A stretch of DNA of 20,232 nucleotides, taken from JBAWYM01 sp037143575. GTDB lineage: Bacteria > Patescibacteriota > Gracilibacteria > Peribacterales > Peribacteraceae. Made by a program: the position numbers and the translations under genes. The stretch spans positions 1 to 20,232 of the forward strand of contig JBAWYM010000034.1 of the NCBI GenBank assembly GCA_037143575.1, in the 5' to 3' direction. The notes under the pieces were generated by a model. It was not told the origin of the DNA. It made no database searches and saw only the letters and a list, made by a program, of their open reading frames with translations. Of the stretch, positions 7,780 through 14,785 are shown piece by piece (within the stretch, counting starts at the first letter, position 1; every line of letters begins with the position of its first letter).

Positions 7780-7805
7780 CAGTTCAGTTCTATTATGATT
7801 GATTA

Positions 7806-9341
7806 CTACGGTGCAGTCGACGTCCAGTTGAAGGTCATAGATCCAATGTCAGTTGTTCCGGTTGTCCCGCTGACAACTCCTGCGGAAGCTTTGATGAGAA
7901 CAGTCATGAAGCCTCCGGGCGTATAGGTTCCTGCTCCTGGCACTCCCGTGATATTCGCAGTCGTCCAGGATGTATTGGCGAGGAGTTCACCGCTGGTCAA
8001 TGGGACATTCACACCAGCAGTATCAAGCAGACGAACAGAGGCGTAGTTCTTGGTATTGCTCGCGTCACCTGTGCGGTACGTAAAAGTAATAGGAGCGGGG
8101 CTAGCATTCCAGCGTAGGAAGGTCTTGGGAACCTTCACGCGCACAGAGATCCAGTAATCATTGAGCGCAGTCCTGGAGGATGTCCATCGGTAGTAGTTCT
8201 GCTTGTTTACCGTGTCATAGTTGTAGGTCAGCTGTCCGATAGTGGTGGAGCCGCTCGAGAAATAAACAGCATCGGAGTACTGCGGATTCAAGGAGAGTAT
8301 ATTTCCGCTACCAGCACCCGTGCTCTTGGACCATGTCAGATTTCCACTGGCATCGGTACGGAGGATGGTACCAGTCGCACCGAGCACACTCGGGAAGGTG
8401 TATGTCACACCATTCAATTTGATGGTTCCTCCCACTGCGAGATTGCTCTCGATATTGATACTTCCACTGGCAGTGACATCTCCACTCGCTCTCATGCTGC
8501 CACCGATTGTCGCATTCTGATCGACGTTTAAGGTCGTACCAGACATGTTACCGTTCACTCGAACAGGACCGCTGAATTCGAAGCGGGATCTTGCGGCACT
8601 GTACGTCAAATTCTGAGCTGTGACACTGTTCCCGAAGGTCAAGACAGCATCCTGATTCTTATTAAGACGATTGATCGTGAGGTTTGTGTCTGTGAGAATC
8701 GATCCGGATGCCGTGAGACCTGCCCCGTTTGCGATTTTCAAGGCTCCCGTCATAGTGTCTCCCTGTTTCTTGACGTAACGAGCATCATTGGTGCCCTGTG
8801 AAAGAGCGCCTGGGCTGGTCCAGCTCAAAGTGCCAGGATTCGAACCATTGGTCGTCAGGACGTCATTGGCACTCCCTTGTGTCGACGGGAAGGTGTACGT
8901 AATTGCATTGAGCTTAATGGTGGATCCGAATGTTGCCGCTCCTTTGAAGTTCGTCGTACCGCTCGCGGAGAGGTTGCCCCAGATATCAGCATTTTTATCG
9001 ACACGGAGAGTCGTACCCGACATCACTCCTTTCACGCTCAATGCCCCAGTCGCCGTCAAATTTCCCATGATCCACACCGGCTGCGTGAAAACGAATCTAC
9101 TAGCCGTGACATCGAAGATAAGCTTCCTATTCAATGTCTCTCCAAAACGCAGTTCAATATTCGTAGCACCATCACCACTATCAATCGTCTGGAAGGATTC
9201 TGTATTCACGAGCAGTGTAGGATTCCACGAGGATGCTGCAAGCGCAGATTCCACCTGAATGAACAGGAGGAGTGCCATCGCGGACGCGCAGACCTTCTGC
9301 GTCCACCGTCGAGCGATGTGTGGAGATATTTGTTTTTTCAT
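7806..9341 (-). CDS. Secreted phage-fibre-like stalk protein, paralogue of the HTH-fibre ectodomain
   Basis: The 511-residue protein starts with a signal peptide (basic MKKQISPHIARRWTQK, a hydrophobic core, then ESALA before ASS). From ASSWNPTLLVNTESF onward it matches the ectodomain of the 4477-6729 protein closely, including GVMSGTTLRVDKNADIWGNL. Repeated beta motifs and the tail-fibre signature DARYVKKQGDTMTGAL (about residue 190) suggest a trimeric stalk outside the cell. The last ~160 residues (NYYRWTSSRTALNDYWI...) form a domain shared with the protein at 9432-11012. It has its own promoter (9368-9396) and terminator (7754-7779), so it is a single-gene unit. The partner it binds is unknown. 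Confidence 0.88.
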   Translation of the reverse strand: MKKQISPHIARRWTQKVCASAMALLLFIQVESALAASSWNPTLLVNTESFQTIDSGDGATNIELRFGETLNRKLIFDVTASRFVFTQPVWIMGNLTATGALSVKGVMSGTTLRVDKNADIWGNLSASGTTNFKGAATFGSTIKLNAITYTFPSTQGSANDVLTTNGSNPGTLSWTSPGALSQGTNDARYVKKQGDTMTGALKIANGAGLTASGSILTDTNLTINRLNKNQDAVLTFGNSVTAQNLTYSAARSRFEFSGPVRVNGNMSGTTLNVDQNATIGGSMRASGDVTASGSINIESNLAVGGTIKLNGVTYTFPSVLGATGTILRTDASGNLTWSKSTGAGSGNILSLNPQYSDAVYFSSGSTTIGQLTYNYDTVNKQNYYRWTSSRTALNDYWISVRVKVPKTFLRWNASPAPITFTYRTGDASNTKNYASVRLLDTAGVNVPLTSGELLANTSWTTANITGVPGAGTYTPGGFMTVLIKASAGVVSGTTGTTDIGSMTFNWTSTAP

Positions 9342-9342
9342 T

Positions 9343-9380
9343 AAAGAGTTTGTTGGTATTTCTTAATATGATAACTCTTT
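9343..9380. repeat. Inverted repeat AAAGAGTT / AACTCTTT over the promoter
   Basis: Perfect 8-bp arms lie at 9343-9350 and 9373-9380, 22 bp apart. One arm touches the start codon side of the leader and the other lies in the -10/-35 spacer of the 9341 promoter. Only one arm would be transcribed, so a DNA operator is more likely than an RNA stem. Confidence 0.4.
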
Positions 9381-9396
9381 TTGATATTTGTGTCAT
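9368..9396 (-). promoter_or_regulatory. Promoter of the secreted fibre gene
   Basis: On the minus strand ATGACA (9391-9396) and TATCAT (9368-9373) each match the sigma70 consensus at five of six positions and are 17 bp apart. The predicted leader is about 20 nt, with no ribosome-binding site. Confidence 0.6.
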
Positions 9397-9431
9397 CAGA
9401 CAACAACTTGCACTACATCATATTAGTGTTA

Positions 9432-11012
9432 TTAATTTAGTGTCTTCATAGATGCCTTCAGAGTTCCTAATTCGATGAAATGGCTGTCCTTTGAGGATAG
9501 CTTAAGTACTATTTTGAAATCATGACCTGGTGTCCACTGAGGAGATCCACTGATCCCCAAATCGACAGTTGTCCAGCTGGTGCCCATAAGATTCTGCGCT
9601 GTGCCCGTGAGTGTGACCGGATTACCCGCGGTATCGCTGACGGTTATATCAAGTTTATTGTCAGTGACTAACCCTGTCTCACTGCGATACGAAATCTGAA
9701 TAGCAGGGTCTTTCCAAGTATTGAAATTGGGGGGGACCGTTACCTTCAGCACAATGTCGTAGTCCTGCAGTGACGTCTTCGTCGATACCCAGTGGTAGTA
9801 ATTCATGCCCGTGAGATCATCGCTATTCACGAACAATCGTCCGACGTTCTCCGAACCATCGGCAACGTAGGCTGCCCCAGGATACGATGGGTGGAAAGGT
9901 AAAAGAAGATCTTTCTCGCGGTCATCACTATTGAAGGTGCGTCGATCGGTGACAGTGACAACGGACCCGACGGATGTGACTACTGAAGCAACGGGAATGT
10001 AGCTCTGACCAGTGGGGAAACCGGTAGTGTTCACCGAAAGACCTGCAGACGTGAAGAAGATGTAATTGGTCGTATTGTCCTGAAGGGCGACGGCCCCCGA
10101 TCCTACGAACTGCGTCGTGGTACCATTCAAACGGTAGTCTCCTCGTGCCACCGAGACCGTCAGGCCAGCACCACTACTGGCCTTGAGATGCGAGTTGTCG
10201 GATGACGTTGCGATGTTCGTAATATCGATACCATTAATCAACCCTGTGACCGTCAAATCCCCCCGGATATTCAGCGGAGCATTAAACTCGAAACGATTTG
10301 CGTTAATGTTGTAGGAGAGCTTCTTACCGAGAAGACCCCCGAAAGTGAGATCAATCGAGCCACTAGACTTTGATCCATCTGCATCGATGACGAATCCGGC
10401 TGCAGATGTTCCACCGGGAATGGCTTGCTCGGTCATAAGCCCCCCACTACCTAGGACAGGAAGTGCCCCACTGCCCGTACCCACATGGTGCTGATCGACC
10501 ATGTCGGCGTTGAGGGAGAAGGGCACAGAGAGCAAAGGAGATCGATCGATCGTGTCGCTCGAAGGGTTAGTATCAAGGAGCTCGTATGAAGATTGCGGTT
10601 CTGGAGAAGCTTTGACCTCTATTTGAAGAAAAAGAGACTGAAGCTCTACAGAAGAGAATGTCGACATATCAGGGAATGGAACAGCACTACCCAGATGAAC
10701 ACTGAAGTACCCATTGGCATCCGGCGTCACGGTAAGGATCTCGCTCCATCCCGCGTAATTCCTTGATGATGTACGTACTGCGCCTGTGGATGTCGTATCT
10801 CCAATGATATGGTCGCTGCTCTTCCAGAGACTGAAGCGAATGGTATGCGGTGTCGTAATGGGTGAGTTCGTGTTACTCAGCAAATGACCATTGTAGACCA
10901 TCGTCTGAGGAACAGTGATCAAGGCAGCGTAGGCAACATGCGCTATACCCCCGAGCGCTACGATCGTAAGAAGAGAGAGACAGAGCCTGGTGATGGCTGA
11001 GGATACCTTCAT
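9432..11012 (-). CDS. Secreted fibre-like surface protein with shared C-terminal domain
   Basis: The start at 11012 is chosen because ATGA overlaps the stop of the upstream gene and opens a clean signal peptide (MKVSSAITRLCLSLLTIVAL... ending HVAYA); a longer frame reaching 11174 would only overlap that gene. An N-terminal beta domain begins PQTMVYNGHLLS and includes TIRFSLWKSSD and VTPDANGYFSVHLGS. A stalk follows (LTFGGLLGKKLSYNINANRF, similar to RFG.TLNR.L.FDVTA.RF in the two fibre neighbours), then IPVASVVTSVGSVVTVTDRR, common in fibre proteins. The last ~150 residues (MNYYHWVSTKTSLQDYDIVL) align with the C-terminus of the 7806-9341 protein. It is probably an exported adhesin or pilus-like structural protein, translationally coupled to its upstream neighbour. 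Confidence 0.85.
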   Translation of the reverse strand: MKVSSAITRLCLSLLTIVALGGIAHVAYAALITVPQTMVYNGHLLSNTNSPITTPHTIRFSLWKSSDHIIGDTTSTGAVRTSSRNYAGWSEILTVTPDANGYFSVHLGSAVPFPDMSTFSSVELQSLFLQIEVKASPEPQSSYELLDTNPSSDTIDRSPLLSVPFSLNADMVDQHHVGTGSGALPVLGSGGLMTEQAIPGGTSAAGFVIDADGSKSSGSIDLTFGGLLGKKLSYNINANRFEFNAPLNIRGDLTVTGLINGIDITNIATSSDNSHLKASSGAGLTVSVARGDYRLNGTTTQFVGSGAVALQDNTTNYIFFTSAGLSVNTTGFPTGQSYIPVASVVTSVGSVVTVTDRRTFNSDDREKDLLLPFHPSYPGAAYVADGSENVGRLFVNSDDLTGMNYYHWVSTKTSLQDYDIVLKVTVPPNFNTWKDPAIQISYRSETGLVTDNKLDITVSDTAGNPVTLTGTAQNLMGTSWTTVDLGISGSPQWTPGHDFKIVLKLSSKDSHFIELGTLKASMKTLN

Positions 11013-11746
11013 ACATGTTTTTGTGAATGTCGGGCATGCCTTCTCTTCTCTCTGCCAAGAATGATTATGAGGAGTACACTTTCGAGAATGGCACACAGGA
11101 GACCAAAGAGACTCCACATTTCCGGAAGCAAACATGCTCCATACACGCTCGATACATGAGCTGGCACAAGACATCTACCGGATGGATACGCAGCACCATG
11201 CTGAGGAGAAACAATGTGCGAAATACGGGAAATGCTCGAGGAAGATACCAATAATATTCCTGAATCAATATCGTTCGATTGAGAAGAATACGAAGAGGAA
11301 AAGGATGAAGAGAAGGACGAGGAAGACTGAGTCGCAGCAGGATGATAGGAAGGCGGCATGGGTGATGGTCCCCGATTACCCCTATGACCACCTGGCTGTT
11401 CCGTCGGAGGTGCGACAGTGATGATGGATGATGAAGAAAGAATCGACAAAGCTGAACTCATAGAGGAAATCGAGCTACTGGAAGACGAGACAATCGAAGG
11501 AGTGAAACCACTGACAATTTTAAAGTGAGTGCCCGTGACAGGTTGTTGAATCCACGTCACGCCGTTCTCATTAAGCTGATAGGTCTGCGAAGCCTCGGTT
11601 CCGCGTTCACCATAATTCAATTGAGAATCGTAGAGCTGATAAGACGGACTCGCAGCGGCAAGAGCATGAGCTGGTGGATAGCAGAGCTGTCCCACAACAC
11701 CTATGAGCGTAAAGAGTGGCCAAATATAGACTTTTTGTATATTCAT
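11009..11746 (-). CDS. Ser-rich membrane-anchored surface protein
   Basis: The 245-residue protein has a signal peptide (VYIWPLFTLIGVVGQL... ending AHALA), a short domain SYQLYDSQLNYGERGTEASQ ... VTGTHFKIVSGF, long poly-Ser stretches (about residues 85-120 and 140-175) that look like an extended cell-wall-spanning linker, and a C-terminal hydrophobic segment MWSLFGLLCAILESVLLIII followed by GREKRRHARHSQKH, a typical membrane anchor with a basic cytoplasmic tail. No LPXTG motif is seen. Its TGA overlaps the ATG of the next gene by 4 bp, so the two are co-translated. It may anchor or present the partner fibre protein; that is inference. No catalytic motif is visible. Confidence 0.82.
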   Translation of the reverse strand: MNIQKVYIWPLFTLIGVVGQLCYPPAHALAAASPSYQLYDSQLNYGERGTEASQTYQLNENGVTWIQQPVTGTHFKIVSGFTPSIVSSSSSSISSMSSALSILSSSSIITVAPPTEQPGGHRGNRGPSPMPPSYHPAATQSSSSFSSSFSSSYSSQSNDIDSGILLVSSSSISRISHIVSPQHGAAYPSGRCLVPAHVSSVYGACLLPEMWSLFGLLCAILESVLLIIILGREKRRHARHSQKHV

Positions 11747-11760
11747 GTTTATGTTCTTTA

Positions 11761-11789
11761 ATTATAACACATTGCTTGATATTTGTCTA
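11761..11789 (-). promoter_or_regulatory. Promoter of the two-gene surface operon
   Basis: TAGACA (11784-11789) and TATAAT (11761-11766) on the minus strand are 17 bp apart, a near-consensus sigma70 promoter. The -10 ends 14 bases before ATG 11746, so the leader is only about 7 nt and there is no ribosome site. Confidence 0.7.
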
Positions 11790-11836
11790 TATTCCGTTCA
11801 ACACGATAAATGTGCTTTGGGAGCGAGAGAAACACA

Positions 11837-11866
11837 TTGCACGCGAAAGAAGAAGCTTGATAGTAT
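11837..11866 (+). promoter_or_regulatory. Probable promoter of the SLH gene
   Basis: TTGCAC and TAGTAT are 18 bp apart on the plus strand, giving a leader of about 26 nt before ATG 11900. The region is shared, back to back, with the divergent surface-operon promoter. Confidence 0.35.
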
Positions 11867-11899
11867 TCCTATGATTCGGCTTTTCCCTTCTTTTGTACT

Positions 11900-12997
11900 A
11901 TGACCAATTTCCTCATCACCCGCCTATTCGCCTCGATCCTCGCACTTTCTCTCACTTTGCCCATCATCGCGAGCGCCCAGAGTGCCAGCAATTCACAGGC
12001 AATAGCCCCTGTTGTTCCAGTGGTAATCTTTAAGGATATTGATCAGAAATCAGCCCTTGGGGAAGCTGCACAGTTCCTTCAGTCGCAAGGAATCATCGGA
12101 GGGTATCCCGATGGGACATTTCATCCAAATCAAAAAGTCGGTCGTGCCGAAGCGATCAAAATGATCGTTTCCCCGCTCATCAAAAAGGAATCACTCGCAC
12201 TCCTCACCACGACTCCTTTCACAGATGTGAAACCTACGGACTGGTATTTGCCCTATGTAGAAGCAGCACGCCAAAACAAGATCATCGACGGTCCTCCGAC
12301 GAAACCCCAGTTCAACGGTGCGAAGCCTATTGCAAAGATGGAATTCATCAAAATGCTCCTCTTGGCCTACAAAATCGATCCCAACACTTATAGCGAGATA
12401 AAGCTCCCTCTCGCAACGGACGTCACGGATACCTCTGCCTGGTACTATCCCTACCTCCGCTACTCTCTCTCCGCTTCGCTGACTATGGTAAGCAAGGATG
12501 GCACTCTGGCGCCAGGTCAAGAACTGACACGCGGTGACACTGCCCTCCTGCTCTACCGTTACATCATGTATCGCAACGGAAGAAGGACCCAAGCTCTTCT
12601 CTCTGAAGCGGAAAGCGAAATCCTCGTCGTCCTCGGCAACTTAAATCCGCAAACTTTGGAACAGGCTGAGTACGCATCTGCACGAGCACTTATCGCTGCC
12701 CGTGGCGCAAATGCTACTGCGTCGAATGATTCCATAGTTCAGGGTGCACTGAAGGTCACCGAATCATTCCGTGCCATTGTCCGAGGTTTCCGCGCAGGGG
12801 TGAGCCAACAGTACGACGATGCGATTCGCCTCTGTGGGGATGCTTGGAATTTGGCTGCCAGCGCAAAAACACTCAGTCCGGCACTCGCGACAGTGAGTGA
12901 ACAGATCCAGTCCATTTCGAAGCAAATTGCAGACAGCGCTCGCACCGCAAAGACGAGCCCACCTGCGGCAGCGGCTGCGCCAACGCCTACGAAATAG
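11900..12997 (+). CDS. S-layer homology (SLH) domain protein
   Basis: A signal peptide (LFASILALSLTLPIIASA, cleavage near residue 26) is followed by three SLH-type repeats. The first is at ~43-90 (FKDIDQKSALGEAAQFLQSQ then GIIGGYPDGTFHPNQKVGRA); the second at ~105-155 (FTDVKPTDWYLPYVEAA); the third, more divergent, at ~170-218 (ATDVTDTSAWYYPYLRYS, then LTRGDTALLLYRY). A helical region (~230-345) and an Ala/Pro/Thr tail (AAAAAPTPTK) follow. SLH domains bind secondary cell-wall polymers and hold proteins on the surface. The helical region has no recognised function. It is transcribed away from the surface operon and may be part of the same envelope programme. Confidence 0.92.
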   Translation: MTNFLITRLFASILALSLTLPIIASAQSASNSQAIAPVVPVVIFKDIDQKSALGEAAQFLQSQGIIGGYPDGTFHPNQKVGRAEAIKMIVSPLIKKESLALLTTTPFTDVKPTDWYLPYVEAARQNKIIDGPPTKPQFNGAKPIAKMEFIKMLLLAYKIDPNTYSEIKLPLATDVTDTSAWYYPYLRYSLSASLTMVSKDGTLAPGQELTRGDTALLLYRYIMYRNGRRTQALLSEAESEILVVLGNLNPQTLEQAEYASARALIAARGANATASNDSIVQGALKVTESFRAIVRGFRAGVSQQYDDAIRLCGDAWNLAASAKTLSPALATVSEQIQSISKQIADSARTAKTSPPAAAAAPTPTK

Positions 12998-13086
12998 GAA
13001 TGGTCGCACACGTCTTCACACAGCATATCTCGTGATGATGTGGATCAAGACTCATCAGCGCGTTGAATTATTGCCATGATACATAC

Positions 13087-13344
13087 ATGCCTCGTTCTAC
13101 AAATCCTTGGTTCATATGGAGGAAGTTCGGTCCACATGGTCGGGTCGGGTATTACCCGATAACATGGCAAGGGTGGGCTCTGCAATTTGTGTTCATCATC
13201 GTCGTCATTCTTCTCTTTGTTGTTTTGATACAACAACCAGAAAAGACACCTTTCTCGCTGATCATCCTTATTATCTGGTCAGTGAGTACTGGTAGCCTTA
13301 TGCGTTCAAAGTGCAAGAATATTGGCGGGAATTGTCGAAGATGA
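13087..13344 (+). CDS. Small membrane protein (85 aa)
   Basis: The start at 13087 (MPRSTNPWFIWRKFG) is preferred over ATG 13063, which adds eight unremarkable residues. A cytoplasmic-looking segment containing WFIWRKFGPHGRVGYYPITW is followed by WQGWALQFVF and two hydrophobic helices (FVFIIVVILLFVVLI and FSLIILIIWSVSTG), then a short basic Cys-containing tail. The W-F...K-G...P..WQGW pattern resembles a family of small uncharacterised membrane proteins in candidate-phyla bacteria, by recollection. No function can be assigned. A CATGAT -10-like element with TGn extension lies 6 nt before the start. Confidence 0.65.
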   Translation: MPRSTNPWFIWRKFGPHGRVGYYPITWQGWALQFVFIIVVILLFVVLIQQPEKTPFSLIILIIWSVSTGSLMRSKCKNIGGNCRR

Positions 13345-13367
13345 AGGAATCCACCTCATGTATCTTT

Positions 13368-13457
13368 ATTCGACTCGCTTGCATGGAAAAGTGGCCCAAG
13401 CACCAAAGGTGTGAGGACCATGAGCGAACTGTTCGCGCAGCGAACAGCGAGTCGAAT
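13368..13457. repeat. Structured inverted-repeat element next to tRNA-Leu
   Basis: ATTCGACTCGCT (13368-13379) and AGCGAGTCGAAT (13446-13457) are perfect 12-bp inverted arms. Inside, CTGTTCGC (13429-13436) and GCGAACAG (13440-13447) form an 8-bp hairpin with a 3-base loop, and CACC-AAA-GGTG (13401-13411) another. The outer arm begins at the terminal A of the tRNA CCA. No T run is present. It could be a processing signal for the tRNA 3' end or a mobile palindromic repeat. Confidence 0.65.
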
Positions 13458-13545
13458 GGTGCCGCTGGCCGGGATCGAACCAGCATGTCCCTTTTGGGGA
13501 CAGGGGATTTTAAGTCCCCCGTGTCTACCATTTCACCACAGCGGC
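13457..13545 (-). tRNA. tRNA-Leu (anticodon UAA), CCA encoded
   Basis: The acceptor stem GCCGCTG / CAGCGGC, a D arm (GTGAAATGGTAGACAC), an anticodon stem GGGGA / TCCCC with loop CTTAAAA (anticodon TAA at 13510-13512), a long variable arm (TGTCCCCAAAAGGGACA) and the T arm with GGTTCGATCC are all present. The long variable arm and anticodon fit tRNA-Leu. The discriminator A and CCA are encoded. A TATACT -10-like element lies about 20 bases upstream of the 5' end. Confidence 0.95.
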
Positions 13546-13600
13546 AGATGTGAGAAAGAACACGCCGAGTATAAATGATTTTTGATTCATTCACAGCACA

Positions 13601-13628
13601 ACCAGAAACCCAAAACCAATGACCAAAA
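13601..13628 (+). repeat. Degenerate heptamer array (ACCAGAA-like, four units)
   Basis: ACCAGAA, ACCCAAA, ACCAATG and ACCAAAA follow each other in perfect 7-bp register between the tRNA and the transporter gene. No inverted partner array was found. It belongs to the heptamer-repeat class seen elsewhere in the window. Confidence 0.65.
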
Positions 13629-13664
13629 CCCTCTCAGCCTTGAATATACAATATTATCATAGTA

Positions 13665-13673
13665 TGCTATAAT
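13665..13673 (+). promoter_or_regulatory. Extended -10 promoter of the EamA transporter gene
   Basis: TGC followed by the consensus TATAAT lies ten bases before ATG 13684, giving a leader of only about 3-4 nt. No well-spaced -35 is seen. Confidence 0.6.
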
Positions 13674-13683
13674 ATATATCGAA

Positions 13684-14676
13684 ATGCACACCACCACTGC
13701 AATCCTCGTTACTCCAACCAGGCGTGAGCATCGGTACATTCGTGCAAGGACTGTGGGCTGGATTGCGCTTGGGATCATGATCCTCTCCGGTTCGACGAAT
13801 GCATCCTTCGGTAAGCAGATCGGCGAGACGTTCTCGCCGCTCTCGATGCTCTTCCTGAGTGAATTGTGCCTTCTCCTCTTCTCTCTCCTCTCCTTCGGTA
13901 TCGTCCCGATCTGGGAGAAGCTCTGCAGCATGCGACGGTCATTGCTTCTGCCACTCATCACCGCAGGAACCATCAACGGCATTCTCGGACCGGTACTGTG
14001 GTTTACGGGATTGCAGCGGACATCCGCAGTGAATACTGAGCTCTTCGGCATGACCGAAATGCTTTTCCTGATGATCTTCGGCGTCTTCATCATCCATCAA
14101 TCCCTGCGTCGCAGTCACTGGATCGGCGGGATGATCATCCTCCTCGGCATCATCACGGTCGCGCTGCGAGGATTCACCGACGGGCTGGAGCTCCAATCAG
14201 GGGATTTATCCATAATACTGGCCTGCATCTGCTATGCCGTCGGTGGAACAATCATCGGGAAATATCTCAGATCGCTGCCACCGCAAATCATCATCGTCAC
14301 CCGCTCGCTGACTGCTCTCACCTTCTTCTTCCTCCTCTCACCATTCATCACGCGCTCCTTCCTGTCTGAGGTATCGCAATTCCCCGTCGAGCTCATCTTC
14401 GCGCTCCTCTCCTACGGATTCATCTCTCGCTTTCTTCTGGTCTTCAGTTACTACGAAGCAATCGAACACCTCCCGATTGCCACCGTTTCTCTCCTCTCCA
14501 CACTGACGGTGGCAGGTGGTGCGCTCTTTGCACACTTCTATCTGGGGGAAACTGTTGCGTGGTACCAAACGTTAGGTGCGGCAATTATCATCGCCGGAGC
14601 CATGGTCGTGCAATGGCAAAACTTGAGCCGCATCGAAGGAAAAGTGATGAATTTTGTGAGGGCGCATCACCGATGA
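13684..14676 (+). CDS. EamA/DMT-family transporter
   Basis: The 330-residue protein has about ten hydrophobic segments arranged as two EamA repeats of five. Features are GWIALGIMILSGSTNASFGK at the first helix, LITAGTINGILGPVLWFTGL and TELFGMTEMLFLMIFGVFII at the end of the first repeat, and IATVSLLSTLTVAGGALFAH ... LGETVAWYQTLGAAIIIAGA at the end of the second. This matches the drug/metabolite transporter superfamily, inner-membrane carriers of amino acids, nucleotides or other metabolites; the substrate cannot be read from sequence. A basic N-terminus of about 20 residues and a short basic C-terminal tail are cytoplasmic by the positive-inside rule. It converges with the SLH gene at 14786-15610, with an 18-bp stem between them. 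Confidence 0.9.
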   Translation: MHTTTAILVTPTRREHRYIRARTVGWIALGIMILSGSTNASFGKQIGETFSPLSMLFLSELCLLLFSLLSFGIVPIWEKLCSMRRSLLLPLITAGTINGILGPVLWFTGLQRTSAVNTELFGMTEMLFLMIFGVFIIHQSLRRSHWIGGMIILLGIITVALRGFTDGLELQSGDLSIILACICYAVGGTIIGKYLRSLPPQIIIVTRSLTALTFFFLLSPFITRSFLSEVSQFPVELIFALLSYGFISRFLLVFSYYEAIEHLPIATVSLLSTLTVAGGALFAHFYLGETVAWYQTLGAAIIIAGAMVVQWQNLSRIEGKVMNFVRAHHR

Positions 14677-14684
14677 ACGGATTG

Positions 14685-14757
14685 GCGATTGCGAGATTTG
14701 CGAATTGCGATTGCAGGACATTCAATCGCAATTCGCAAATTTCAAATCGTAAATCTG
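14685..14757. repeat. Palindromic heptamer element between convergent genes
   Basis: ATTTGCGAATTGCGATTG (14696-14713) and its exact complement (14723-14740) form a perfect 18-bp stem with a 9-base loop. The right side continues in strict 7-bp register: CAATCGC, AATTCGC, AAATTTC, AAATCGT, AAATCTG. The left side has GCGATT units at less regular spacing. It may act as a two-way terminator, although no T run follows. Confidence 0.85.
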
Positions 14758-14785
14758 ATGCTCACCTTACCCGTAATCAGAACAA

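Larger units (their letters stand above)
6776..7805. other. About 1 kb without a convincing gene
   Basis: Both strands hold only short open frames with unnatural composition. What can be seen is a perfect 6-1-6 palindrome ATAGAT-C-ATCTAT at 6883-6895, a pyrimidine stretch with CCTCCCCTT repeated near 6973-6995, a GGGCT...AGCCC pair at about 7427-7452, an 8-bp inverted repeat at 7503-7530, and the terminator at 7754-7779. It is more AT-rich than the flanking genes. It may be regulatory DNA for the HTH-fibre gene or decayed sequence. Confidence 0.6.

Noticed and set aside
4477..11012. Diversity-generating retroelement acting on the fibre genes
   Set aside because: No reverse transcriptase, template repeat or adenine-specific variation is visible in the window.
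11009..11174. Longer N-terminus for the 9432-11012 protein, from ATG 11174
   Set aside because: The extra 54 residues overlap the upstream gene and precede a perfect signal peptide that starts at the ATGA overlap.
13587..14093. 168-codon minus-strand frame opposite the transporter
   Set aside because: Antisense to the EamA gene; its end (GFWSLVLGFW) is just the translated heptamer array.
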